DNA of 64,000 nt from the NCBI RefSeq assembly GCF_003856525.1, contig NZ_RJVQ01000007.1, forward strand, positions 124,001 to 188,000. Reading direction: 5' to 3'. Of the stretch, positions 16,771 through 25,482 are shown piece after piece. The notes beneath the pieces were generated by a model, which saw only the letters and a list, made by a program, of their open reading frames with translations, had not been told where the DNA came from and did not search any database. The stretch is from Vibrio viridaestus (GTDB lineage: Bacteria > Pseudomonadota > Gammaproteobacteria > Enterobacterales > Vibrionaceae). A program made the position numbers and the translations under genes. The stretch's first letter is position 1. Every line of letters starts with the position of its first letter.

Positions 16771-18240
16771 ATGAATATATTGGAAAAACTGCAGGATAAA
16801 TCGTTACTGAAGTTACAAGGCTATATCAACGGTGAATGGGTTACTGCAACTACAGGAAAGCAATTTGATGTCGTCAATCCATCGACAGAGAACGTTATAG
16901 CTCAAGTAAGTGATTTAGGTAAAGACGAAACCGAGATTGCGATTAAAGCGGCAGAAAAAGCGCTCGAGTCTTGGCGAGATGTTCCAGCAAAACAAAAGTC
17001 AGCCATTCTAAGACGTTGGTACGAGTTGGTTATGGAACATCAAGATGACTTGGCTCTTATCATGACGGCTGAACAAGGTAAAATTTTGGCTGAGTCAAAA
17101 GGTGAGGTTGCTTATGGTGCGTCGTATGTCGAATGGTTTGCTGAAGAAGCAAAGCGCATTTATGGTGATGTATTGCCAAGTACGGGAATTGACCGCCGTT
17201 CAATCGTTATTAAGCAGCCGATAGGCGTGGTTGGAGCGATAACACCCTGGAACTTCCCAAATGCAATGATCACGAGAAAAGTGGCTCCTGCATTAGCTGC
17301 GGGTTGTACGATTGTGTTAAAACCAGCAGCAGAAACCCCCTTATCTGCACTTGCTCTAGGTGAGCTTGCGATCAGAGCTGGTATTCCTGCAGGGGTATTT
17401 AATATCGTCCCTGGAACCGATGCTCCGGCTATCGGTGGTGCATTGACCTCTAGCGATATTGTTAAGAAAATTTCGTTCACGGGTTCGACTGCGGTCGGTA
17501 AGATCCTTATGGAACAATCGGCTAAAACGGTGAAAAAGACGTCGATGGAGTTAGGAGGCAATGCGCCGGTTCTAATTTTTAAAGATGCTGATTTAGATAA
17601 AGCGATTGATGGTGCGATTGCTGCAAAATTCCGTAATGCAGGCCAAACCTGTATCTGTGCCAACCGTATTCTTGTCGAGGATGAAATCTACGATGAGTTT
17701 GTTGCTCGCTTAACGGAGCGTGTATCTCAATTCGTTGTTGGTGATGGTTTTGATACTAATACGGCTATTGGTCCTTTGATCACTCAGAAAGCGGTTAAAA
17801 ACGTGGAAACGCTGGTGAATGATGCCTTGAGTAAAGGTGCGGAGCTATGCGTTGGTGGGAAGGCGGAAAAATTGGGTAGCTACTTCTATCTACCGACCGT
17901 CTTAAAGAATCTCGATTCAACGATGCGTTTGTCCAAAGAGGAAGTTTTTGGTCCAGTAGCCCCAATATTCCGCTTCAAAACTGAACAAGAAGCGATCGCG
18001 ATGGCGAACGATACCGATTTTGGCTTAGCATCATACGTTTACACTAAAGACGCCGGACGTATTTGGCGAGTCAGTGAAAAATTAGCGTATGGCATGGTTG
18101 GAGTGAACGAGACAGCTATCAGTTCTGAAATGATCCCATTCGGCGGCGTGAAGCAGTCCGGCCAGGGAAGAGAAGGCTCAAAATATGGACTAGAAGATTA
18201 CCTTGAGATTAAATATCTCTGCATGGGTGATTTGGCTTAA
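16771..18240 (+). CDS. Succinate-semialdehyde dehydrogenase-like aldehyde dehydrogenase (GabD family; TgnE-like role)
   Basis: 489 aa, very close in pattern to E. coli GabD over its whole length: LKLQGYINGEWV start, VEWFAEEAKRIYGDVLPS, IKQPIGVVGAITPWNFPNA, catalytic Glu260 in MELGGNAP, Cys294 in GQTCICAN, and YGLEDYLEIKYLCMG end. GabD oxidises succinate semialdehyde to succinate. A second aldehyde dehydrogenase of this kind closes the trigonelline route, where succinate semialdehyde is released; on a homarine route it could act on a different semialdehyde such as a glutarate or glutamate analogue. Last gene of the operon, ending in a palindrome shared with the convergent IclR gene. Confidence 0.93.
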   Translation: MNILEKLQDKSLLKLQGYINGEWVTATTGKQFDVVNPSTENVIAQVSDLGKDETEIAIKAAEKALESWRDVPAKQKSAILRRWYELVMEHQDDLALIMTAEQGKILAESKGEVAYGASYVEWFAEEAKRIYGDVLPSTGIDRRSIVIKQPIGVVGAITPWNFPNAMITRKVAPALAAGCTIVLKPAAETPLSALALGELAIRAGIPAGVFNIVPGTDAPAIGGALTSSDIVKKISFTGSTAVGKILMEQSAKTVKKTSMELGGNAPVLIFKDADLDKAIDGAIAAKFRNAGQTCICANRILVEDEIYDEFVARLTERVSQFVVGDGFDTNTAIGPLITQKAVKNVETLVNDALSKGAELCVGGKAEKLGSYFYLPTVLKNLDSTMRLSKEEVFGPVAPIFRFKTEQEAIAMANDTDFGLASYVYTKDAGRIWRVSEKLAYGMVGVNETAISSEMIPFGGVKQSGQGREGSKYGLEDYLEIKYLCMGDLA

Positions 18241-18255
18241 TTACCATGTTTTGAT

Positions 18256-18277
18256 GTAAAGGTCCGCGGACCTTTAC
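18256..18277. terminator. 22-bp perfect palindrome between convergent genes, probable bidirectional terminator
   Basis: Arms GTAAAGGTC and GACCTTTAC around a CGCG centre; perfectly symmetric. It starts 15 nt after the gabD-like stop and overlaps the IclR stop codon (18274-18276). It can form a 9-bp hairpin with a 4-nt loop on either strand but lacks a long T-run, so termination may be partial or factor-assisted. Confidence 0.6.
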
Positions 18278-19029
18278 GGAATCGCCTGAGAAATATCTTG
18301 GGCGGTTTGCAACAGCAACGCCTTCGCTTCATTAAATTGCCTTTCGTTATTCATTACTTGATCTGCACCTGAAATATTAATCGCGGCAACTCTCTTACCC
18401 AAGTAGTTGGTGATTGGTGCAGCTATTGCCGTTGCGTTATCTGAACGATTACTGGAGAACCCCTGTTGCCACTCATTCCGCAGCAAGTGCTTTAGTTCTG
18501 AAAATGTTTGCGGATGAGGTTGTGGATAGAGGTCCAACTGCATTTGTTGATACATGGCATTAAATTCGATATCACTCAACTGGCGTAAGAGGACTCTTCC
18601 CATTGCATTCGTGTGGCAAGGTAGGCGAGTGCCGAGAGGAATATTAACTGACAGTCGCTGTGATGCTTGTGCTCGGTAGATATAGACCGTTTCTAGCCCA
18701 TCTCTAATGGCTAGATGGCAAGATATCGATGTGTGGTCGCGCAGGGTATTAAGAAATGGTGCGGCAATGTCCACGAGATCTTTTCCAGCTAAAAAGGCAA
18801 AACCACGAGATACAACCTGAGGGCCAAGCTCATACGCATTTCTGGTGACTTTTTTCAGATATCCCATATCCAGTAATGTTTGAATAATACGGTAAGTGGA
18901 TGAGGCACTCACCCCCAAACGCTCGGCAAAATCATGAGTCGTTAACACTCTCTCACTAGCAGTGAACATTTCGATTATTTGCAGTCCGCGCGCCAGAGCG
19001 GGAACATGATAATCCGGTGTATTACTCAT
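18274..19029 (-). CDS. IclR-family transcriptional regulator, divergent from purU/folD/Sox-like operon
   Basis: 251 aa from the ATG at 19029, which has GGAGA 6-10 nt upstream; a longer in-frame extension is rejected. N-terminal winged helix (residues 10-70: VPALARGLQIIEMFTASERV, then LGVSASSTYRIIQTLLDMGY) and C-terminal IclR effector domain (about 85-250: IPLGTRLPCHTNAMGRVLL, then NRSDNATAIAAPI). Such proteins bind aromatic or other small acids. It is read away from purU at 19205 over a 175-nt gap, so it likely controls that operon. Confidence 0.92.
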   Translation of the reverse strand: MSNTPDYHVPALARGLQIIEMFTASERVLTTHDFAERLGVSASSTYRIIQTLLDMGYLKKVTRNAYELGPQVVSRGFAFLAGKDLVDIAAPFLNTLRDHTSISCHLAIRDGLETVYIYRAQASQRLSVNIPLGTRLPCHTNAMGRVLLRQLSDIEFNAMYQQMQLDLYPQPHPQTFSELKHLLRNEWQQGFSSNRSDNATAIAAPITNYLGKRVAAINISGADQVMNNERQFNEAKALLLQTAQDISQAIP

Positions 19030-19204
19030 TATCTTTCTCCATAAATAAAATCCTTTTTCATATATCAATAAAAAATGCCATATCGACATTAATTTTGATT
19101 GTTTTGTTGTCATCCTTGTTTCCTAACAATATATTAAATTTATCACCAATAAACAATAATGCGTTACGAAGACAGCGCAAAGAAAGTTAAGTGAGGGAGA
19201 CACT

Positions 19205-20065
19205 ATGACGACTTCAAAGGAATTTGTTTTAAAAGCGGCCTGTGATGCGACAAGCGGTATTGTTGCAACGGTCACTTCTTATTTGGCGGGACTTAGCTGC
19301 TACATTTCTGAAATGCATCAGTATGATGACGAAGATAATAAGCGCTTTTTTATGCGTGCTGTCTGCCGTATCGAATCTGATGATTTTACTATCGAAGATA
19401 TCCGATCAGGACTCAATGATACGGTCACTCGATTCAATATGGATTGGCAGATTTTTGATGCTAGTAAACCTGTACGTGTTTTGTTGATGGTCAGTAAGTT
19501 CGATCACTGTTTGGATAATCTGCTCTATCGACACCGTAAAGGTGAACTGCCAATGGAAATTACAGCCGTTGTTTCTAACCATAAAGATCTGCGTCCAATG
19601 GCAGAAAGAGAAGGAATTCGATTTGTTTACCTACCTGTAAATAAAGAGAATAAACCCGATCAGGAAGCGGCTTTACTCGACATTATCAACGAAACACAAA
19701 CTGATTTGGTCGTCCTTGCTCGCTATATGCAGATTTTATCGGACACGCTTTGCAGAGAATTACATGGTAAGGCCATCAATATTCACCATTCATTTTTACC
19801 AGGATTCAAGGGTGCAAAACCCTACCATCAAGCTTATGACCGTGGCGTTAAACTGATTGGTGCAACTGCGCATTATGTTACGTCGGACTTAGACGAAGGA
19901 CCAATTATTGAGCAGTCGGTTCAACCTGTGGATCACACATACTCACCAGAGCGTTTGGTTTCTGTCGGCCGCGATACGGAAACAGTAGCCTTAGCCAAAG
20001 CTGTACGACTTCATCTGGAACACCGCGTATTCATGCACGGTAATAAGACTATTGTCTTTAGATAG
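19205..20065 (+). CDS. purU: Formyltetrahydrofolate deformylase PurU (copy 1)
   Basis: 286 aa. N-terminal ACT-like domain (residues 8-85, with DATSGIVATVTSYLAG) and C-terminal formyltransferase-like domain. Active-site residues Asn192 and His194 lie in INIHHSFLPGFKG, and the acidic site in SDLDEGPI. It hydrolyses 10-formyl-tetrahydrofolate to formate and free tetrahydrofolate. GAGGGAG precedes the ATG. It is the first gene of an operon with folD and a sarcosine-oxidase-like complex, so its job is to regenerate tetrahydrofolate for N-demethylation. A second copy is at 33944; the two differ throughout, so they are not a recent duplication. Confidence 0.95.
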   Translation: MTTSKEFVLKAACDATSGIVATVTSYLAGLSCYISEMHQYDDEDNKRFFMRAVCRIESDDFTIEDIRSGLNDTVTRFNMDWQIFDASKPVRVLLMVSKFDHCLDNLLYRHRKGELPMEITAVVSNHKDLRPMAEREGIRFVYLPVNKENKPDQEAALLDIINETQTDLVVLARYMQILSDTLCRELHGKAINIHHSFLPGFKGAKPYHQAYDRGVKLIGATAHYVTSDLDEGPIIEQSVQPVDHTYSPERLVSVGRDTETVALAKAVRLHLEHRVFMHGNKTIVFR

Positions 20066-20086
20066 AACTGGCGAGGAGTCGATATC

Positions 20087-20986
20087 ATGACAAAAATAAT
20101 TGATGGCAAGCAGCTAGCTCAACAAATCATCAGTGAGGTTGCGCTTGAAGTAGAGGTGATTCAGCACGATTCAGGAAAGACGCCGGGTTTGGCTGTCGTG
20201 TTGGTTGGAGATGATCCTGCAAGTGCGGTTTACGTACGCAATAAAATAAAGCGAGCCAAAGAGGCTGGGATTCGTTCGATTGAGCACCGCTTAGACACGG
20301 CAATAACCCAGAATGATTTAGAGTCGTTAATAAAGCAGCTTAACCAAGATCCAACGGTTCATGGCATATTGGTTCAGCTTCCATTACCACGTCACATAAA
20401 TGAAAAAGACATCATTCGTTTAATTACACCTAGCAAGGATGTTGATGGGTTCCACCCGCATAATGTTGGTCTTCTTTCTGTTGGACAGAGTTCGCTGATT
20501 CCCTGTACCCCTATGGGCTGTTTAGAAATGCTGAAACGTGAGCTCGGCGATATAGAAGGTAAACATGCTGTTGTCATAGGGCGATCTAACATTGTCGGTA
20601 AACCAATGGCGAGTCTTCTATTACAGGAAAACTGCACTGTTACTGTCGTTCATTCTCGTACTTCAGACATCGAGGAAGTGTGTAAAGAAGCGGACATTAT
20701 TATTGCTGCAGTTGGTATCGCAAAGTTAGTTAAGGACAGCTGGGTTAAACAAGGAGCGGTAATCATTGATGTTGGAATCAATGCCGTCACCGTCGATGGT
20801 AAACGTAAGTTGTTTGGCGATGTTGATTTTGATTCAGTAGCGCCGAAATGCTCGGCTATCAGCCCTGTACCCGGAGGTGTTGGCCCAATGACGATTGCTT
20901 GTCTAATGAAAAACACGTTAACCGCATTTAAACAGCAGCTTTCCTATCTAAAGCAGCCAGTTTTGCAGCCTGTACATGAGGAGTAA
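20087..20986 (+). CDS. folD: Bifunctional methylenetetrahydrofolate dehydrogenase/cyclohydrolase FolD
   Basis: 299 aa, typical length. Cyclohydrolase/dehydrogenase site: SAVYVRNKIKRAKEAGI with the Tyr and Lys pair; then LVQLPLPRHI, PSKDVDGFHPHNVG, the NADP loop VVIGRSNIVGKPMA and the family's PVPGGVGPMT ending. It converts 5,10-methylene-tetrahydrofolate to 10-formyl-tetrahydrofolate, the link between the Sox-like complex and PurU. GAGGAG is placed before the ATG, and its last codons hold the ribosome site (GAGGAG) of the next gene 3 nt later. It may be an accessory copy beside a housekeeping folD elsewhere. Confidence 0.96.
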   Translation: MTKIIDGKQLAQQIISEVALEVEVIQHDSGKTPGLAVVLVGDDPASAVYVRNKIKRAKEAGIRSIEHRLDTAITQNDLESLIKQLNQDPTVHGILVQLPLPRHINEKDIIRLITPSKDVDGFHPHNVGLLSVGQSSLIPCTPMGCLEMLKRELGDIEGKHAVVIGRSNIVGKPMASLLLQENCTVTVVHSRTSDIEEVCKEADIIIAAVGIAKLVKDSWVKQGAVIIDVGINAVTVDGKRKLFGDVDFDSVAPKCSAISPVPGGVGPMTIACLMKNTLTAFKQQLSYLKQPVLQPVHEE

Positions 20987-20989
20987 AGT

Positions 20990-22237
20990 ATGCCGTTTTC
21001 ATTACTAAAATACGGGTTAAAGTCGGATTTCCCGTTTGAGCAACACTCTGATCTTCCGTTACCGACGACATTAAAAGATCATTATGATGTGGTCATCGTT
21101 GGTGGCGGTGGTCATGGAGTAGCAACTGCGTATTATTTGGCTAAATATCACGGCATTACCAATGTAGCGATACTCGAAAAAGGCTACTTAGGTGGAGGAA
21201 ATACAGCAAGAAATACGGCGGTTATACGTTCGAATTATTTGACTCCTGATGGCGTAAAATTCTATATCGAATCGGTTAATCTGTTTAAAGAACTCTCCAA
21301 TGAATTTGATTTCAATATCATGTATTCATCTCGAGGACAGCTCACACTTGCCCATACTGATGCAACAGTTCGTTCTTTCCGTCAGCGAACCGAGGTCAAC
21401 AAACATTTCGGAGGCAAAACAGAGCTGATAGACCCGCAACAGATCCAAGAACTAGTCCCTACACTGAACATGAATCCGGCTGATATGCCGATTTTAGCTG
21501 GGCTTTGGCATATGGATGGTGCGACAGCGAGGCACGATGCTGTGGCCTGGGGATATGCAAAAGGTGCGACTCAAAGAGGCGTAGAGTTACACCAACTGAC
21601 CGAAGTAACCGATGTTGTCGTACAAAACGGAAAAGTTACTGGGGTTAAAACCAACAGAGGGAATGTTTCTTGCGGATGTGTTGTGCAGGCTGTAGCGGGC
21701 CATAGTTCAATTGTGGCAGCGATGGCGGGAATCAAAATGCCAATCACCACATATCCTTTACAAGCAATGGTGACTCAACCGGTAAAACCCTTCCTGGATC
21801 CGTTGGTCAGCTCTTCGGCTTTGCATTGCTACGTTCAGCAGACAGGTCGTGGAGAAATAGTGATTGGTGGTGGTTCGGATCCTTACCCACTGTACAACAC
21901 TCGTTCGACAATGGATTTAAAAGAAGGTCTCTTGGCACACGCAATAGAAATGTTTCCTTTCATGGCGAATCTCAAACTAATGCGTCAGTGGGCTGGAATT
22001 ACAGACATGACGTCTGATTACAGTCCGATTATGGGTTTAAGCCCGGTCGAGAACTATTACTTGGATGCCGGCTGGGGAACATGGGGTTTTAAAGCAACAC
22101 CGATTTGCGGAAAAACGATGGCTGAACTGGTCGCCAGTGGCGGCAAAGTACCGCAGTTGATTGCACCATTCTCAATGGACCGGTTTGATGAGTTCCGTCA
22201 AGTTAATGAAATGGGCGCGACCGCCGCGAGTCACTAG
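20990..22237 (+). CDS. Sarcosine-oxidase-like beta subunit, probable N-methylglutamate dehydrogenase subunit (MgdA/SoxB-like)
   Basis: 415 aa. FAD-binding motif [20 protein letters not shown] at residues 32-51, [20 protein letters not shown], and [11 protein letters not shown] with His182 at the place where this family attaches FMN covalently. It oxidises an N-methyl amino acid at the FAD site and passes the imine to tetrahydrofolate on the alpha subunit. It is paralogous to the SoxB at 28649. Because its operon holds folD and purU but no glyA, and lies beside a probable N-methylpyridinium pathway, N-methylglutamate is a likelier substrate than sarcosine. The general family is sure, the substrate is inferred. 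Confidence 0.88.
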   Translation: MPFSLLKYGLKSDFPFEQHSDLPLPTTLKDHYDVVIVGGGGHGVATAYYLAKYHGITNVAILEKGYLGGGNTARNTAVIRSNYLTPDGVKFYIESVNLFKELSNEFDFNIMYSSRGQLTLAHTDATVRSFRQRTEVNKHFGGKTELIDPQQIQELVPTLNMNPADMPILAGLWHMDGATARHDAVAWGYAKGATQRGVELHQLTEVTDVVVQNGKVTGVKTNRGNVSCGCVVQAVAGHSSIVAAMAGIKMPITTYPLQAMVTQPVKPFLDPLVSSSALHCYVQQTGRGEIVIGGGSDPYPLYNTRSTMDLKEGLLAHAIEMFPFMANLKLMRQWAGITDMTSDYSPIMGLSPVENYYLDAGWGTWGFKATPICGKTMAELVASGGKVPQLIAPFSMDRFDEFRQVNEMGATAASH

Positions 22238-22249
22238 GGAGTAGTTAGA

Positions 22250-22564
22250 ATGAAAATAATGACTTGTCCTTTGAATGGACCAAGAAATATCAGTGAGTTT
22301 GTTTATGGTGGCGAAGTAAAAGACATGCCAGATCCAAAAACATGTACGGATAAAGAGTGGGCGGATTATGTTTTTTATTCAGAGAATACCGTTCGCGTTG
22401 TAAAGGAGTGGTGGTTCCACTCTGCATCGGGTTATTGGTTTATAGCCGAACGTCACACAGCATCTGATGAAATTATCAAAACCTATGATCCTTCAGAACT
22501 GTATCAAGAAAGAGTCGAATTCAATGAAGAAAAAAATGTGACGATGAAGGGGAATGTGGCATGA
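22250..22564 (+). CDS. Sarcosine-oxidase-like delta subunit with degenerate zinc site (MgdB/SoxD-like)
   Basis: 104 aa. The family framework is clear (CPLNGPRNISEFVYGGEV, CTDKEWADYVFYSEN, EWWFHSASGYWFIAERHTA). Of the zinc ligands known in corynebacterial sarcosine oxidase (Cys6, Cys9, a His near 59 and a Cys near 63), only Cys6 and His57 remain: Cys9 is Asn, and the late Cys is lost. The copy at 29918 keeps all four. Small structural subunit bound to the alpha chain. AGGGAG precedes the ATG; it overlaps the alpha gene by 4 nt. Confidence 0.88.
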   Translation: MKIMTCPLNGPRNISEFVYGGEVKDMPDPKTCTDKEWADYVFYSENTVRVVKEWWFHSASGYWFIAERHTASDEIIKTYDPSELYQERVEFNEEKNVTMKGNVA

Positions 22565-25482
22565 CAAATAACGTTCGTTTACCTGCCCCTTTAGGGAAGT
22601 GGATTGACCGTAACCAACCGGTTTCCTTTGAATTCGAAGGCGAGACTTATCAGGGGTTTGCTGGAGATTCAATTGCAAGTGCTTTAATCGCCAACAATCA
22701 ATGGTTAATGTCGCGTTCTTTCAAATATCATCGTCCTAGAGGCCCTCTGACGATGGCGGGTCAAGATGGTAATACATTAATTCAGCTTCCGAGCGAGCCT
22801 AACGCGCTTGCGGACAGAACACTGATTGCGAATGGACTGACTGCTTCGGGACAAAACTACAACGGTACGCTTGAAAAAGACAAAGACGCCAAGCTTGAAT
22901 TAGGTGCTCGTTTTATGCCAGTTGGCTTTTATTATCGCGCCTTTTATAAGCCCAAAGGTATTTGGGATAAATGGGAACCCTTTATCCGTAAAAAGGCAGG
23001 CTTGGGCGTCGCGGATCTGAGCTTTACGCCTGAGTACTTCGACAAGGCTTATCTGTTCTGCGATATCGCTATTATTGGTGCAGGCCCTGCCGGAATGAAA
23101 GCTGCTCTCAAGGCGGCAAATAGCGGAGCAAAAGTGCTACTCATCGATGAAAATAAATCCATCGGCGGAGCGTTAAATTATCATCGCTTTGACCATCTTG
23201 GCACTGTAGCCGATTCATTAGTGGAAGCACTTGGTAAAGAAATCGCGCTTCATGATGGGATTGAAGTACTGACGGATGCCACGTGCAACGGCTGGTTTAC
23301 AGATAATTACCTCCCAGTGCTACAAGGCAACCGGATGTATAAAGTGCGTGCGAAGCAGTGCATTGTGGCATCGGGATGTTTTGAGCAACATGTCGTTTTT
23401 CATAACAACGATATACCAGGTGTTGTCATGACCAGTGCAGCAATGCGCTTGCTAAAACTTTATGCAATCAAGCCGGGCTCAAATGCAGTGCTACTAACGG
23501 GTAACGATGATGCCTATTATGCCGCTGTAGAGTTGAGTCAATCTGGTGTGAATGTCGAGATGATCGTTGACATGCGTTCTGATGGTCCATCGGCCGATAT
23601 TCGAAAAATGGCGGAAAAATACTCGATTGCTGTTCGCATCAACTCCACGGTTTATGAAGCGCAGTCCACTAAAGACAAAAAACACTTAGCATCCGTAATG
23701 GTTCATGAAATTACCGGGCAGGGTAAAGTAGGCAGTGACGGCCTTAGAGTTGAATGTGACTTACTCTGTATGTCAGCTGGGTATATGCCGACCTATCAGC
23801 TTTTGTGTCAGGCTGGGGCGAAACTCAGTTATGACGATAAATCTGCAAGTTTTTCTATCACACAATTGCCCGAAAATCTTCATATAGCGGGGTCGGTTAA
23901 TGGTGTCCACGATCTTGAGTCGGTTATGTTAGATGGTGAGCAAGCTGCAGTGCGCTGTTTGAATGAGTTGGGAATGGATGACTCCACACCAACTAAGGTC
24001 ATTGACGCGAAAAGGACAAATTACCCGTGGCCAATCTTCAAGCACCCCAAAGGTAAGGAGTTTGTTGATTTCGATGAGGATCTTCAGGCAAAAGATATCA
24101 TCAACGCAACGAAATTAGGATATCGCGATATTCAGTTAGTGAAACGCTTCTCGACCGTGGGAATGGGGCCATCACAAGGACGTCATTCAGCATTACCGAC
24201 GGCTCGTCTCGTGGCTAATGCAACCAACCGTACTGTTTCCGAAACAGGCGTAACGACAGCTCGCCCCCCATTCGTACCAGAAAAGTTAGCCTATATTGGC
24301 GGTCGGATTTTTTCTCCATTCCGTGAAACTCCGATGCAGAAACGGCATAAAGAGCTTGGGGCACATATGATCCCTGCAGGGCAATGGCGCAGACCCGCGT
24401 TTTACGGTAATAAATTAAATCGCGATGAACTCATTCAAGCAGAAGCCAGTCATGTTCGTTCAAAGGTTGGGCTGATCGATGTAAGTACGCTTGGTGGGAT
24501 CGAAGTCAGAGGGCCGGATGCGGCTGAATTCCTTAACCGTATTTATACCTTCGGTTTCTTGAAACAGCCAGTAGGAAAAACTCGCTATGCGGTTCTTACC
24601 AATGAACAGGGTGTGGTCGTGGATGATGGTGTTGCATGTCGAATTGCAGACGATCATTTCTATGTCACAGCAACGACAGGCGGTGTTGACAGTGTCTATC
24701 GCTCGATGACCAAATGGAATGCACAGTGGCGATTGGACGTCGATATAGCCAATGTTACATCCGCTTTTGCTGCGGTAAATTTAGCCGGACCATTGGCTCG
24801 TAAAGTGATTGAAAAAGTCTGTTCAGACGTTGATTTCTCTAATGACGCTTTTCCTTACTTAGCATATCGCGAGGGAACCATTTCGGGGATGCCCGTGCGT
24901 ATGATGCGCGTTGGCTTTGTTGGAGAATTAGGTTATGAAATCCATATTCCGTTTCTATTTGGCGAGAGATTATGGGACTTATTAATGGATGCGGGGCGTG
25001 AATTCGATATTAAACCATTTGGCGTTGAAACCCAGAGGTTGTTGCGTCTTGAAAAAGGACACATCATCGTAAGTCAGGATACTGACGGTATGTCGCACCC
25101 TGGTGAGTTATCTCTGGGCTGGGCTATCAGTAAAGCAAAACCCTTTTTCGTCGGTTGTCGATCGGTCGATATCGTAATGGCGAGAAAGCAAACCCGTAAA
25201 TTGGTTGGTTTCAAACTGGATTCTGTCCATACCAAACCTAAAGAAGGGCATCTAGTTTTAGCCAATGCTAAAGACCCTGCTTGCGATATTACCGGGAACG
25301 TTACTTCATCTGAGTACTCAGCGACATTAGATGCCAATATTGGTATGGCTTACGTGGGTGTTGAGCAGCAAGCTGTCGGTTCTAAGATAGCCATTCGCGT
25401 TGATGGTGGAGAAGTTGTTTTGGCTGAAGTCGTTTCGCTCCCGTTCTACGATCCTAAAAACAGTCGTCAGGAGGTTTTATAA
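22561..25482 (+). CDS. Sarcosine-oxidase-like alpha subunit, probable N-methylglutamate dehydrogenase subunit (MgdC/SoxA-like)
   Basis: 973 aa in the usual order: N-terminal 2Fe-2S-ferredoxin-like fold without cluster (residues 15-95, GDSIASALIANNQWLMSRSF), NAD-binding pyridine nucleotide oxidoreductase domain (about 168-460, IAIIGAGPAGMKAALKA), a linker A3 domain (about 505-590, TVGMGPSQGRHS), a GcvT aminomethyltransferase domain (about 605-870, ASHVRSKVGLIDVSTLGG, RLLRLEKGHIIVSQDTDG) and a GcvT C-terminal barrel. The GcvT part binds tetrahydrofolate and captures the methyl carbon as methylene-tetrahydrofolate. Overlaps the neighbouring genes by 4 and 1 nt, showing tight coupling of the complex. 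Confidence 0.88.
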   Translation: MTNNVRLPAPLGKWIDRNQPVSFEFEGETYQGFAGDSIASALIANNQWLMSRSFKYHRPRGPLTMAGQDGNTLIQLPSEPNALADRTLIANGLTASGQNYNGTLEKDKDAKLELGARFMPVGFYYRAFYKPKGIWDKWEPFIRKKAGLGVADLSFTPEYFDKAYLFCDIAIIGAGPAGMKAALKAANSGAKVLLIDENKSIGGALNYHRFDHLGTVADSLVEALGKEIALHDGIEVLTDATCNGWFTDNYLPVLQGNRMYKVRAKQCIVASGCFEQHVVFHNNDIPGVVMTSAAMRLLKLYAIKPGSNAVLLTGNDDAYYAAVELSQSGVNVEMIVDMRSDGPSADIRKMAEKYSIAVRINSTVYEAQSTKDKKHLASVMVHEITGQGKVGSDGLRVECDLLCMSAGYMPTYQLLCQAGAKLSYDDKSASFSITQLPENLHIAGSVNGVHDLESVMLDGEQAAVRCLNELGMDDSTPTKVIDAKRTNYPWPIFKHPKGKEFVDFDEDLQAKDIINATKLGYRDIQLVKRFSTVGMGPSQGRHSALPTARLVANATNRTVSETGVTTARPPFVPEKLAYIGGRIFSPFRETPMQKRHKELGAHMIPAGQWRRPAFYGNKLNRDELIQAEASHVRSKVGLIDVSTLGGIEVRGPDAAEFLNRIYTFGFLKQPVGKTRYAVLTNEQGVVVDDGVACRIADDHFYVTATTGGVDSVYRSMTKWNAQWRLDVDIANVTSAFAAVNLAGPLARKVIEKVCSDVDFSNDAFPYLAYREGTISGMPVRMMRVGFVGELGYEIHIPFLFGERLWDLLMDAGREFDIKPFGVETQRLLRLEKGHIIVSQDTDGMSHPGELSLGWAISKAKPFFVGCRSVDIVMARKQTRKLVGFKLDSVHTKPKEGHLVLANAKDPACDITGNVTSSEYSATLDANIGMAYVGVEQQAVGSKIAIRVDGGEVVLAEVVSLPFYDPKNSRQEVL

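Noticed and set aside
17160-17663. Long open frame on the minus strand inside the GabD-like gene
   Set aside because: It overlaps a full, well-conserved enzyme in the opposite strand, shows alanine- and serine-rich low-information sequence, and has no ribosome site.
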